NCBI GenBank assembly: GCA_001414485.1
Contig: LLEY01000047.1
Location: 248,001 to 312,000, forward strand
Origin: Calycina herbarum
Lineage: Eukaryota > Ascomycota > Leotiomycetes > Helotiales > Pezizellaceae
Length of the DNA: 64,000 nucleotides
Direction of reading: 5' to 3'
Shown: positions 45,433 to 59,150 of the stretch, piece by piece
Position numbering within the stretch: the stretch's first letter is position 1
Layout of the letters: every line of letters begins with the position of its first letter
Program-made: the position numbers and the translations under genes
The notes under the pieces: generated by a model
Database searches by the model: none
Seen by the model: the letters and a program-made list of their open reading frames with translations, nothing else
What the model was told of the DNA's origin: nothing

Positions 45433-45923
45433 ACGCATTAATGCCACAAGGCTTGTATACAATGGTGCTAGGAACGATTTCGTTCGGCGCGAATGGCTCT
45501 TTGCAAGCGAATGATTTTATGATAGGTCCACATTTTCCAAGAGTTACCATGTAAATTCGAGGATTCACAGGATCAAATACGATACCAAATTAAACAATTG
45601 CTACAATGTCTACACTACCCCGTGCTCCACGTGCTTTCGTGATATTTGCAATAAGATGACCCTGGTCCTCAGACCCCCAACAACCCCCACGCATCCAACA
45701 ACTGCCAAATGGAAATTGTGTAAGAGGAAACCGTAAGCAGTGATATCCGCATTTTTCTCATCATGGGGTTTCAGTCATGCATCTCTCGGACTTTCAGCCT
45801 TGTTGGTTCCTGAATTGACATCATGACGTGCAGATGAAGCTCATTTCCTGTTCTGGAAGTCAGGAAGTCAAAGCTCTCAAAAGTTGGAGGTTTTGTCCTC
45901 AGTCAACTTTCTACAACAACACC
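45433..45923. other. Intergenic
   Basis: Glutamine synthetase 3' region and promoter of the next gene; no element identified. Confidence 0.4.
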
Positions 45924-46748
45924 ATGATTTCAAACACCTTCCGAAGAGCGACTACAGCATCGCCGTTGCGGCGGGCGGTTCGGTCAATTTCCACACTACA
46001 GTCAAATCCTCATATCGTATGCTATCCCCTCGGCCTTTCCTCCGCTGCTTCCATGCAACTTACTTGCCAAACACCTACTCACCCCTCCACAGCACGTCTT
46101 CCCCAAACCTAACAGCAACTCCCACATCCTCTCCTTTCTCTCCACCAACCCTTCCACCGAAAGCCTCTCAATAGGCACAACCACCCAACTCCCTCCCACA
46201 ACCGATAGCCTCACCGAAAACCCGAGATTCCTCTCCATCCTAAACGATGTCATGAAGAAACACGCTAGTCAAGATCCCCTCGTCCAAAGCCAAGCTGCCG
46301 CTTTCGCATCTACATCTGGGTCTGCGCTGGGATCGGGTGGGATGTTCTTCCCGCAACAACAAGGGAAGAGGAAGAGAGGTACTCAGGGTGATGGGGCTGG
46401 AGGAGCGAGTTCACAGGGTGGCGCTGGGGGTGCGGGGAGAGGGGGGTGGGTGCATGTTAGTGATATGAGGGCGCCTCCTGACTATGGACGGATTGCGTGG
46501 CCCGAGGATATATTTGGGAGTTTAGAGGTTGATGGCAGGGGAGAGTTTGTTGAGGGGGAAGTGGGAGAGAGGGGGAATTGGCAGAGTAGTGGGAGTTATC
46601 GGGTTATTACGAGGGAGGGGATGTGAGTTTATGCTGCTTGTGGGCTGTGAGGTTTATACTGACTTTTTGTAGATTGGGGTTGAGCGATTATATTAGGGAA
46701 AGGTTGATTGAGAGATTACGGGAGGAAGAGAAGAAAGGAGGCCTATGA
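45924..46748 (+). CDS. Uncharacterised protein, probably mitochondrial
   Basis: Three exons (45924-46016, 46093-46622, 46673-46748) give 232 residues. The N-terminus MISNTFRRATTASPLRRAVR is Arg/Ser/Thr-rich without acids, as in mitochondrial presequences. A Gln/Gly-rich low-complexity segment (about 115-150) separates an N-terminal half (SIGTTTQLPPTTDSLTENPR) from a C-terminal block GGWVHVSDMRAPPDYGRIAW followed by PEDIFGSLEV and SSGSYRVITREGILGLSDYI. The C-terminal block looks conserved and well folded, and ends in a charged helix ERLREEEKKGGL. I recognise no named domain. Splice sites and phase are sound, so I judge the gene real. Confidence 0.75.
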
Positions 46749-47488
46749 GGGGTTATGACTTCACTGGGGGAGTCGGCGGAGAAGCTTTACTTGCACGAAT
46801 TCAGCTACAGCGGCTGAAGAGCTGTTATTCACAGCTCACGATAATACCGGACGGAATGGATCTGGCCGCACATGATTACCTCATAAAAGCTGCTTCACCA
46901 ATAGCCAAGGCTCTACATCCCGAGATATTTCGGGAAGATGGAAATCTTGTTGTACAAAAGTGGATTGAATCTTGTCATACGGATTTGTCTAAGTGGTGAG
47001 TCGAGGAGGGGAAGGTGTATAAATGTTTGTGTTTTCTTGTTAGACTCGTCCGACATTGATACTAAATAAGAAGCCCAAGTTGAGAGGAAACTTGAGCATA
47101 AAGACAATGTTCCGAAGTAAATTACTCCTCTAGGTATTGTTCAGCTTCAACAATAGTTAACAATCGACGGGCAATACCCCGGGTGATTGGTACCCCACAA
47201 TGTCCAGAATTCGCTTCTGCTGAGCGATTACTTACATACCGTGAGACCAACACCTCCTCCAAAGCTTCCTTCTAAACCCATCAAGTGACACCACGAGACT
47301 ATCTTGTTGTTATTGTCTTCTTCCTCGACCCTCGATGGTCACTCCCCCCTTTTTAGACTCTGTTTAGACTCAACACTACAAATTGTCACCCCAGACGTCA
47401 CGTCCAGCGCTCGGAGCTTTTGGTGGTGGGGCAGCATCTCGACAACACCTCAATCCAAAAAGAAGCACCAGAAAGCTGCATCCTCGCG
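46749..47488. other. Intergenic / SNF1 5' leader
   Basis: No gene recognised. The SNF1 reading frame continues upstream of its first ATG to about 47420 without ATG. Confidence 0.4.
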
Positions 47489-50060
<2,572 letters not shown>

Positions 50061-51299
50061 TGTCTATGCGGGGATGAGGAAAAATGAATGAAGTCTATGA
50101 TTAGCGGCGTTTTTGACAAGTTTGTTTTTTTGGTATAATTCCGGGAAAGGAAGGGGGTGGATATCGAAATTTGCTGAGCTCTCTTTATTGCATGATGAGC
50201 TAGGATGGAATGGGAATGGGAAGGTATGGAATGGACTGGGTGGACTGGCTGGAATATGGTAAAGCAGTAATAGGCTGTTATGGAAATGGAAAGGATTTTG
50301 CTGGACTTTTTTGCTTCTTTCTCTTTTCTCTTTTCTCTTTTTTCTTTTTTCTTTTTTCTTTTTTCTTTTTTCCTTTCCTTTTCTGAGCGTGGGCGTTAAT
50401 GATGACGACGTTGTTGTTGGTTCCTTTCTCTCTTCTGGATGGTTAATACCCAGAGGATGGATGGATGAGAATGTGAGAAGAAGGGTTCGTGGGGGCTGGC
50501 TGTGGGGTAGTAGGATATGAGATGAGATTAATTGAGGCAGGAGAGATTATGAGAAAGATAGTTGCTATTGTCTATTGGCTGTTGTTGCAGGAATAAGAAT
50601 CAAGATGTCTTTTTCTCTCTCTCTCTCTTCTTGGATTGACTTTATTGATTATTTACTTGTGTGCGTATTGATGATCGGTTGATTTGAATGGTAGGGTGAA
50701 GGGTAAAGGGATGAGGAACGATTGGAATAATTGAGCTTTTCTTGAATTCTCCGACAATTGTTTGGATTGTATGAGTAAGCGGTGTATTGTACACTTTCGT
50801 AATATCCTCTCTTTTTGAATGTGAACCGAGGCGCGAATTTGAATCTGGAGATGCGGAAAGGTTAACTTATAGCTATGCTTTTCCAAAACCAGGTTGTTGG
50901 TAAGTTACCATTAGTTATTGTGTAAATTCTCTGCAATTGAGTCTATTCGTAGGTCACCTACCGATAGCTAGACTTTCTACAGTTCGCCTTTTCGCCGGCA
51001 AGCTACTGATAGCCAGCCACGCATTTGAGAATTATAATGTGTCCCAGGTGCGAGGCTCTAAAACACCTTTTTGGGGTAAGGACACTTGTGGATACCACGG
51101 TTGAGATTCTTGGAAATTATCTTTTCAAGTAAATACACCTGACTTCTAGTTTTCATCCCTCTTCTACATGTTCTAGGACACTTATAAACGAACGAGCTTC
51201 TTAGAACCCTTTCAGGGGAATAAATGAAATCAATACTTGGCCTCTTTCCATCCCTTCTGCCATTCTAGTAGGTGGAGAAGAAACAAAGTTAAATGACTA
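50061..51299. other. SNF1 3' flank with a long polypyrimidine tract
   Basis: 50306-50385 is an almost pure CTTTT/CTTTTTT tract on the plus strand. Short TGGAATGG repeats lie at about 50205-50255 and a CT run at 50612-50627. No gene recognised. Confidence 0.5.
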
Positions 51300-53119
51300 A
51301 CGTGTTTCACAAGCGAGTTGCCCACACAAGCGAGTCGCCCACTTTTTCAACCTAGTGTTATTATAATACAAAATACTCAACACTACACAAAGTTATTATT
51401 ACTATAGAAGCTATCTAGTATTCTTTAGAACTTTCGCTATCTTCTATATCTAATATTTCTGCTTAACAAGTACGAGAATTATGCCCAGTTTTACTACAAC
51501 GGCTATAGTGCCTGTCTACGCGAACTCTCTTCCTAGACTCTTTACCTTGTTTCTAGCTACTATTTTCCTTAGATATAATTAAATTAGCTACGTTGCCTAC
51601 TATTAATGTCTCTTAACTCTTAATATACTTCCTCTTACGACTTTTACGCTTAGTTGTAGCCTTAGTTATTATATAAAGACTAGTGATTTCCTTATATATT
51701 AATACTATATTATACATCACCCTAGTTAAGCCTTTTTTAAGTTGATTAAGAGACTGAATAATAGAACTAGGTAACGAGTCTTAATATCTTTGAATCCGAT
51801 CTCGAATAAGTGTTGATTAAGCTATTATTTTATATATGTTACTTAGTGTTTTAGGTGTCTATAGAGTATCTTCTAGTATTGTTAGTATTAGTGTACGAAG
51901 CCTTAAATCAAGCTTTGATAATATAGCTTCTAGGCTATATAAGACTAGCCTAGCCTCTTTAAAACTCGCGTAGATATTATCCTTTATAAATGTTTTATAA
52001 AAAGCTACTTTAAACGCTAGAAGAAAGGTTTCTTTATTAATATGATTAATATGATTCTATGCTAAGCCTGATATCTTAGCTCTATACGCTCGCTTTAATA
52101 GCGAGAAGCAGACTATATTAAGCGGCTGTAGTAGGTATAATAAGTATAGAGGTATACAGAGGGTAATAATGTTTAAGTCTTTATAGAGTTACTAGAATTT
52201 AAGAGAGTTATAGCTTTTATAACTATTAATAATTAATAAACGATATCCTCCTACACTTTGTACCTTTATATACTTATTAAAATACTTTAACTATATAACT
52301 CTAAGCTTATTATTTATCTAGCCGTTGTTACTAACCTTAATTACCTAATCGTATGGTATGTATGTGTCTTAGTACTAGGTAGAAATAAGTACTTTACCTG
52401 CGAATATAATAAATAGCGGGAATTGCCTATCCTGTTATGTTAACTCCCTAAATAACTATAACCTACTCGCGATTGCCTAGCTGAACTTGCTTTCGCTTCC
52501 TACGCGTTTCTAAGCTTATAATAACAAGTTAGGACGAAATAACTCCTATTATAAAGCTACTTTTGTTAAAGTTGTAAATATCCTTATCTTAAATACTATA
52601 TTTCTCTTTAATAGACTATATAAGCGTAAACCATAGGCTAATAACTCGCGGATCCTCAGTTAAAGCTCGCTAACGATCGTACGAACGACTCTATCGAGTT
52701 TTAAGCTTAGGTATACGTTTTATAAAGTTATCTGGCTAGTTCCTGCCTATAGGCTTTCTATCGCGCTCTCTTAGCAGATTGTTAGCCATATCTCGTACCA
52801 TATCCCTTATAGGCGAAAACCCTTGCGAATCCAACTCTAATATATATCTGACTATTGCCTCCTCCTCTGGCTTTGTAAGCTTTTTCGAATTAGGCTAGTA
52901 ATCGCGTCGTAAGGGCTTTCCGGCGCGTCGATTAGAGAGAGTCTTTCGAGGAACATGGTAAATCTTTGCAGCGCTTCGTTTAGTCAATGACGCGTTGTTT
53001 TCGAGTTCTTAGGTTGCTAAAATGATATTAGCTTCTTGAGAAGGTAATTGAACGTTGTAGTGTTGAGCTATTATGATTTAAAGGTGGTACATGGTGCGCG
53101 ACTCGCTTGTGAAACACGT
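51300..53119. mobile_element. Fot1/pogo-type (Tc1/mariner) transposon, RIP-mutated
   Basis: An 1,820-bp element with terminal inverted repeats ACGTGTTTCACAAGCGAGT, flanked by TA (51298-51299 and 53120-53121). The interior is strikingly AT- and TpA-rich compared with its flanks. The minus strand carries a broken DDE transposase. Size, TA target and domain order fit Fot1-like elements of filamentous fungi; the Botrytis element Flipper has a similar size, but I cannot confirm identity. Confidence 0.88.
51400..53080 (-). pseudogene. Broken pogo/Fot1 transposase (HTH-psq, CENP-B HTH, DDE)
   Basis: One frame reads RSAAKIYHVPRKTLSNRRAG (helix-turn-helix of psq type), then KLTKPEEEAIVRYILELDSQ and MANNLLRERDRKPIGRN (CENP-B-like HTH), then EDPRVISLWF, DIYNFNKSSFIIGVISS and NREWVIVIQGVN (DDE domain). 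Stops interrupt it at many points. The usual YNFDETGF motif is changed to YNFNKSSF, so the catalytic Asp is lost; every substitution there fits G to A on the coding strand, the expected outcome of repeat-induced point mutation. The copy cannot make active transposase. The ends of the old ORF are approximate. Confidence 0.85.
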
Positions 53120-54343
53120 TATTCTATAATACTTAAAGAATGAATAGAAATAGAAAAGACTTCACCTGGTAGGACTCCGGCTTATAAATCCCTACTTCTT
53201 ACCTCTTTCAGTTAAAATTACAAATAAGCAAGTTACTTGTCGTCTTTAGAGGCAAAGGACACAGCGGGAGAGGACACCGGGCTTGGTGTCGAGACTAAAT
53301 GATGTGTTCTGTGTGGATCGAGGAACGACGAGAGTAAGCCAAAATCAACACTCGGGGCTAACTCTCTATCGCCAACAACGGAAAGAATAAAACTTTCCAA
53401 AATTGAAAAAAGAAAACCCCTTTTCAAAATGTCATCGTGATCTATATATGTTATTATCGGTGATTACTAATTTCAAGAAGCAGGATTCCTTTTCTTTTGA
53501 AAAGTAGCCCGATACTGGCTGGGTTGAGTTTTTTTGGTATTTTTTTTTTGATAATTTTATTAGGGTTACTCCTGTGTAGCATAGGTTGAGTTCTGCCTCA
53601 AGATTTCAATTCACCAAGTTGGGAATTGAAGTACAAAGTAGATTGATGGCAAGATGTTGAGGATAATACTCTCCGACCCACCCCTCTGCAAAGAGGCAGC
53701 TACAACAGCAATCATCTTACGGTTCAAAGTATTAACCTAAATAATCTCGGACAATAAAAAATATTATTCTAAATGTTTCCGGCAAGCTGTTAAGTAAAAT
53801 TCACTAGCGCTTGTATCTACCAGAAGAAGGTAATGTCCCCAACTCTTATAAGAATAGAAGGGGTGACATCCTTTGATTGGGGTAATTTATTTGTAGAGCT
53901 TGGTTTGGTTTGGGTACCTGAAAGAGGTTTTGTGAAATACAGAAGAGTTCTTTGGATTTATAGTGACAGCAATGTGGAGGGGATACTCAGGCCAACGAGA
54001 GAGAAATTCTTTGGAAGAAAAACACTAATTAGAGATAATTGATTACAATTTTTAGCAGATTGATTTCACCCTGTTTCGTACGAATTTTTTATTCCAAGCA
54101 GAAGCGAAAAATTAAGTAGTCCCACTATGATTATCTCAATGGGTCAAAAGGAAACTTCCACACCTTGTTGTATTGTACAATAATACATGTCGCGCAGTGA
54201 ACTACACAGAATGTTTGATGCTTAAAAAGGACCTTGCTCATGGCTTGGTCTTTCAAAAACTCCAACCCCTTCATCGGACATCAATCAATGTTGAGATATT
54301 CCGTATCTTGAACGCCGAGTCCCCTCTCAAAAGCAAACCCCCT
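53120..54343. other. Intergenic beside the transposon
   Basis: No gene recognised. About 53735-53810 has phrases (ATTAACCTAAATA, GGACAATAAAA) that resemble MITE family B and may be a relic. Confidence 0.35.
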
Positions 54344-55839
54344 TTATTTTCCAAAGAAATCCGTAATTTTTTGAGTACCTTTCTCTTTTCCTGATGGTTT
54401 GGAAGGACTTGTTGTGTTGTTGCTCGTAGCACTCCGCATCTTTCGCGCTGACTTTTGAGGGGAGGCAACCTTGTTTGTGCTACCAGAAGAGAGCTTCGAT
54501 GCTTTCTTTGGCAATTCTTCGTCAGGTACATCATCGAGGTGCCGCTTGACCCCCTTCTTGGTTTCTGAATCTTCGATGGGAAGTGGAGCATTGTCTTCGG
54601 TACCCGTGTGATCGACCGTCTTACGATCATCCTCGGTCTCTTCTTTCTCGATATTCGCTTCTTCAATAGGAATTGAAGGGGTCTCCTCTGTTCCAATATG
54701 CTTGCCTGCCTTAGGACCATCTTCGTCGTCCTCCTTTTTGACATCGGCAGGCTTCGTTGTCGCCGGTGGTTTTGCGCTACCCTTCGATGCGGCCTTCGCG
54801 AAGAAGTTGGCAATGTTGGATTTGTTCTCGCTACTTGCCACGGGTATGATGAATGTTGGCGAGTTGTTTCCTACCTTTCCTACGTCCTTGCTTACCGGAT
54901 AGCATTCCAACTCTCCATCGAAAGGTTTCAATAGGCTTTGGAGTTCTTTTGACCATATGTATCGCTTCGGGTCTAACCAAGTTCGAACATCTTCCGACCC
55001 GTTCTCGAGTATAACAGGCATACGATCGTGGAGGAACTTGAGTTGTTTGTTAGAGTCGGTCGTGATAACAGTGTAGGTATAGTGTTTGTCCTCAGATCCT
55101 TCGTACTGAACGCAATCCCACAATCCGGCAAAACACATCAATTGTCCGTCCTTTCTCTTGGTGTAGTGAGGTATCTTCTCTTTGCCTTTCTTCAACCATT
55201 CGTAGAATCCTTGTGCTACTACTATGCAACGCTTCTTTTGCTTCATTGTTGTCCACATTCCGCGGTTTTCGATGAGCGAATCGTCGCGGCAGTTTATCGT
55301 CTTTAACATTGAGCCATAGTCAGGGTTTCTTTTCGTCCAGAATGGAATGAGACCCTGTCAAGTACAGCAATTAGTACATAGCCCTCAACTAGGTTGGAAC
55401 ACCAGAGAAGAAATCCAAATCCAAATCCAAATCCTAAACTCCTCAAATAGAAGCCCGTGGATTCGAATAAGGGAGTATGCTAACCCATTTCATTGATTGA
55501 AGCTTGTACCTAGTCTCTCCAGCCTCATTTTCCGTCTCCGAGGCACCTGTCACGACTTCTTCCGGCTCGTCCTCTCCCTCTCCCTTCTTATGTTGTCGCG
55601 GTCCGGCTCCATAGTCTGGCGTATCAGCCCTATAAACTATTCCATGATAACCCGGTGCAAAGTTATAGCTCTGGCGAGGTGCATCTGGAGCATCGTCGTC
55701 CGGTGCTTCGTCGACTAGCATATTCTGATTCTCTAAATAGGCCCTAACCTGGCCTGGTCGCTGGTCTAGCAGTTAGCAATATGTTTATAAAATCTAGCCT
55801 ATTTCAACTTACCAAAGCCAAACTGTAACGGCCACACAT
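54344..55839 (-). CDS. SRAP-domain protein, HMCES/YedK family, with C-terminal PIP box
   Basis: Three exons: 55839-55813, 55760-55485, 55354-54344; 437 residues. It starts MCGRYSLAL, so Cys2 becomes N-terminal after Met removal, the residue that crosslinks abasic sites. Other SRAP features: SYNFAPGYHGIVYR, MKWGLIPFWTKR, INCRDDSL, RCIVVAQGFYEWLK (catalytic Glu), DRMPVIL. The domain ends near 290 and a charged disordered tail follows, finishing GTQKITDFFGK, a good PCNA-interacting box (QxxIxxFF). HMCES-type proteins shield abasic sites in single-stranded DNA at replication forks. The insert of about 30 acidic residues (GEGEDEPEEVV) early in the domain is a fungal feature. Shares a divergent promoter with HAS1. 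Confidence 0.95.
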
Positions 55840-56104
55840 CTTGGGAGAGCTGTGTTACATATTTCCATGTCATATCAAGAAGTCCCGTCGCGAAACATCG
55901 TCACAAGGAGGCTTTCGTGGTCGGGTGAACTGTGGGTGAACTATTTAGGGCGTAGTCACCTGACAAGATCCACCCCGATTGGACTAGCGTGCTGGCTTAT
56001 CGATGGCTTGGCGCTGAAATATTTCTGCTCCCCAAAATTATTTTCCGCCGAGCTTGCGAAGGAAGTCCAGCAACCCCACTCACTACCCACCCAACACAAC
56101 CAAG
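55840..56104. promoter_or_regulatory. Bidirectional promoter, HMCES / HAS1
   Basis: 265 bp between divergent start codons. No TATA box is evident and no specific factor site is assigned. Confidence 0.5.
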
Positions 56105-57967
56105 ATGGATTCAATCGAATTACAAAGCAAGAAGCGCAAGAGAAAGCACGGTTGCTCCAAGTCTGCTAAAGTCGATACGCCAATTGTCGCCGACGAACCA
56201 GAAACTACCTTCAAATCCAAGAAGTCCTCCAAGAAGGAAGGAAAGTCCAGCAAGAAAGTCAAGAAGGTTCACGATTCGGATGACGAGGAGGAAACTTTCG
56301 AGGACGATGTGCCAGAAGATGTAGAGGAGGAAGAACTAGAGAATTCGGGTGAAGAGGAAGCTATTGAAGAAGTCGCAGAAGAGGATGAGGAAGATAATGG
56401 AGGAGAAGACTTGGCCGAAGGACCAGTTCCAGGCGCTGGAGCCCTCTCGTTACCAAACACCGGAGAAGAGGCACAAAGGTTTTCCGAGTTGAAGCTGTCA
56501 GACAAAACCATGAAAGCTCTTGTGGAGGACATGAAGTTTGAAACAATGACCGAGATTCAACGGAGGGGTATTCCACCTCTACTCGCAGGTCGCGATGTCC
56601 TTGGAGCTGCAAAAACTGGATCTGGAAAGACACTTGCTTTCTTAATTCCCGCAATCGAAATGCTGAGCGCATTAAGATTCAAACCTCGAAATGGAACTGG
56701 TGTTATTGTTGTTTCGCCTACCAGAGAATTGGCTCTGCAGATATTTGGTGTTGCTCGGGAGCTCATGGCGCACCACTCGCAAACATATGGAATCGTTATT
56801 GGAGGAGCGAATCGAAGAGCTGAGGCCGAGAAGCTTGCAAAGGGCGTCAATCTAATCATTGCCACTCCCGGACGGTTACTCGATCACCTACAGAATACCC
56901 AAGGATTCGTTTTCAAGAATCTCAAGGCCTTAGTTATTGATGAAGCAGACCGAATTTTGGAAATTGGATTCGAGGACGAGATGAGACAAATTGTCAAGAT
57001 ATTGCCCAAGGACGAGAGACAAACCATGCTCTTCTCAGCCACACAAACCACAAAAGTCGAGGATTTGGCTAGAATATCCTTGAGACCTGGACCATTATAC
57101 ATCAATGTCGATCACCAAAAGGAGCACAGTACTGTTGAGGGTCTCGAGCAAGGCTACGTCGTATGCGATTCAGATAAACGATTTCTCTTACTGTTTTCTT
57201 TCCTTAAGCGCAACATCAAGAAGAAGATTATTGTCTTCCTCTCAAGTTGTGCCTGTGTAAAATACCACGCTGAACTCCTCAATTATATCGACCTCCCAGT
57301 CTTGGATCTCCATGGCAAACAAAAACAACAAAAGCGCACAAACACCTTTTTCGAGTTCTGCAACGCAAAGCAGGGGACTTTGATCTGTACGGATGTTGCT
57401 GCAAGAGGCTTGGATGTAAGTTATTGAGCTATCCGAATTTCTGGAATAATACTAATGAATTTCCAGATCCCTGATGTTGATTGGATTCTCCAAGTTGACC
57501 CTCCAGATGATCCACGAGACTACATTCATCGTGTAGGTCGTACTGCACGAGGTTCGAATGGAAAAGGACGATCCCTTCTATTCCTCCAACCTAGTGAAAT
57601 CGGATTTCTCGCCCACCTCAAAACCGCTCGTGTTCCAGTGGTTGAGTTCGATTTCCCAGCCAAGAAAATCGTAAATGTTCAATCACAACTCGAGAAGCTC
57701 ATTTCGCAAAACTATTATCTCAACAAGAGTGCAAAAGATGGATACAAGAGTTATCTACAGGCGTATGCCAGCCACAGCCTGCGAACCATTTTCGATGTCC
57801 ATAAATTGGATCTCGTCAAGGTCGCAAAGGGATTTGGCTTCACCGCTCCCCCGAGAATTGATTTGGCGTTGGGTGCTAGTATGAGTAGGGATAAAAAGAC
57901 TCCTGGGAGAAGACCATATGGAAGCCAGCCTCAACAAGGTGGCAGCTTCAAGAAGAGAGGCACATAG
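56105..57967 (+). CDS. HAS1: DEAD-box RNA helicase HAS1
   Basis: Two exons (56105-57415, 57467-57967) give 603 residues. A Lys/Glu-rich N-terminus with nuclear/nucleolar-type basic runs (about 1-115) precedes the helicase core: Q motif [13 protein letters not shown], motif [13 protein letters not shown], Ia [19 protein letters not shown], motif II DEAD ([12 protein letters not shown]), motif [39 protein letters not shown]. The tail [20 protein letters not shown] and [10 protein letters not shown] are diagnostic for Has1. Has1 acts in nucleolar pre-40S and pre-60S assembly. The intron cuts motif V between Asp and Ile-Pro. Confidence 0.97.
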
Positions 57968-58397
57968 TTAATGAAGATAAATTTGCACGTTGTAGTTTCG
58001 AGGCCTCGGAGTGGATACTCGATTTATTATTGGTCCCGTCGTGGTGGGTCGCGAGATACATGCTGTTTTCGCTCTACTCTGGCGGTGACGAGATGAATGC
58101 GGTATATACCCCAGGAAGCACCAAACTGTGCCTCTGTTTTTGTGCGATTCGAGCTTGGAAGTGGGGTCTTGTACAGAGGGAAAGCATCACAACTGGTGGA
58201 AAGCAAAAGTGTTAGGGGTTATATTTACGGCGCATTTGGGCGGCGTATTTGAATGGTGGAATGTTACTTATTTGTTTACTTGAGATCATAAAAGTATAAG
58301 AACATCCTCTGTATCCATTTCCAAACCACACTTTTTTTCACGTCACTCTCAAGTTTTTTCAAGTCAATCAAGTCAATCAATCAACCTCTTCTCAAAT
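57968..58397. other. HAS1 3' flank and promoter of the secreted-protein gene
   Basis: TCAAGTCAATCAAGTCAATC direct repeats lie at about 58355-58385 in the presumed 5' leader. No gene recognised. Confidence 0.45.
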
Positions 58398-58925
58398 ATG
58401 TTTTCTAAACTCACTGCCGTCGCCCTTGCTGGCCTTCTCACAATTGTCGCCGCCGTCCCAACAGGAGGTAGTACATTACCCGGAACCCTCATCATCTCAG
58501 TCATCGACGCATCTGGTGCTGTTCTCGGAACACTCAACGGATACGGAAACTTCTCAAGTCCTGGACCAAGCTATCCATTCCGTGCTTTTGCAACTACGGA
58601 TGGGTATGCGGATCTTCGTGCCTACAGTCTTGTCCCTTGTACCGCCACCGGTGTTTTGGCTTGTGGAGGATATGTTGCTGGGACTGCTGGGTCTTTCTAT
58701 GTAAGTCGTGTTGAGAATGGGAATGAGTGGGAGCTAATGCGTGATCAGTCACTTGGAGGAAATGTCGTGTTAGATGGTACGGATGGGTTGTGGAGTGTTG
58801 ATGCTACGACTGATGCTGCTGGCGGGTTGGACGCTTTTGGTCGTAGTTATGGGATTCCTGTTCATGTTGGGGCTAGTGCTGCTGCTATTCCTGTAACCCT
58901 TATGGTTAAAAGTGCTAGTGGGTAG
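58398..58925 (+). CDS. Small secreted protein, function unknown
   Basis: A single exon of 175 codons. A clear signal peptide (MFSKLTAVALAGLLTIVAAV, cleavage near PTGG) precedes a compact Gly/Ala-rich domain with two Cys (VPCTATGVLACGG) that could form one disulphide. The start LPGTLIISVIDASGAVLGTL resembles the beta-strand domain appended to some fungal T2 ribonucleases and found alone in small secreted proteins; this is a weak resemblance and the nuclease residues are absent. It borders a transposon island, a common position for lineage-specific secreted proteins. No activity is assigned. Confidence 0.8.
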   Translation: MFSKLTAVALAGLLTIVAAVPTGGSTLPGTLIISVIDASGAVLGTLNGYGNFSSPGPSYPFRAFATTDGYADLRAYSLVPCTATGVLACGGYVAGTAGSFYVSRVENGNEWELMRDQSLGGNVVLDGTDGLWSVDATTDAAGGLDAFGRSYGIPVHVGASAAAIPVTLMVKSASG

Positions 58926-59150
58926 ATTCTTTGATTTGGGATTTAAAATGAATCATTGTTGAGATTGTTACTTGGATGCGATGGTCTCTTTTTCGTGATT
59001 CAGTGACTGCAATTGCTTTTTAGAAGATTCTCTTCCATGTACTTTCAGCCAAGGTCATCATATCCTTTGTTTCTGAAAGGGTCTTCATTTAAATGATTTG
59101 TTTTGGATCGTATTGCGCTACAGGTTTTAGGAAGGGTTCTCAGCTGGGTC

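Noticed and set aside
47420..47488. Upstream extension of the SNF1 frame as its N-terminus
   Set aside because: The extension has no ATG (it begins at TTG); the first ATG is at 47489.
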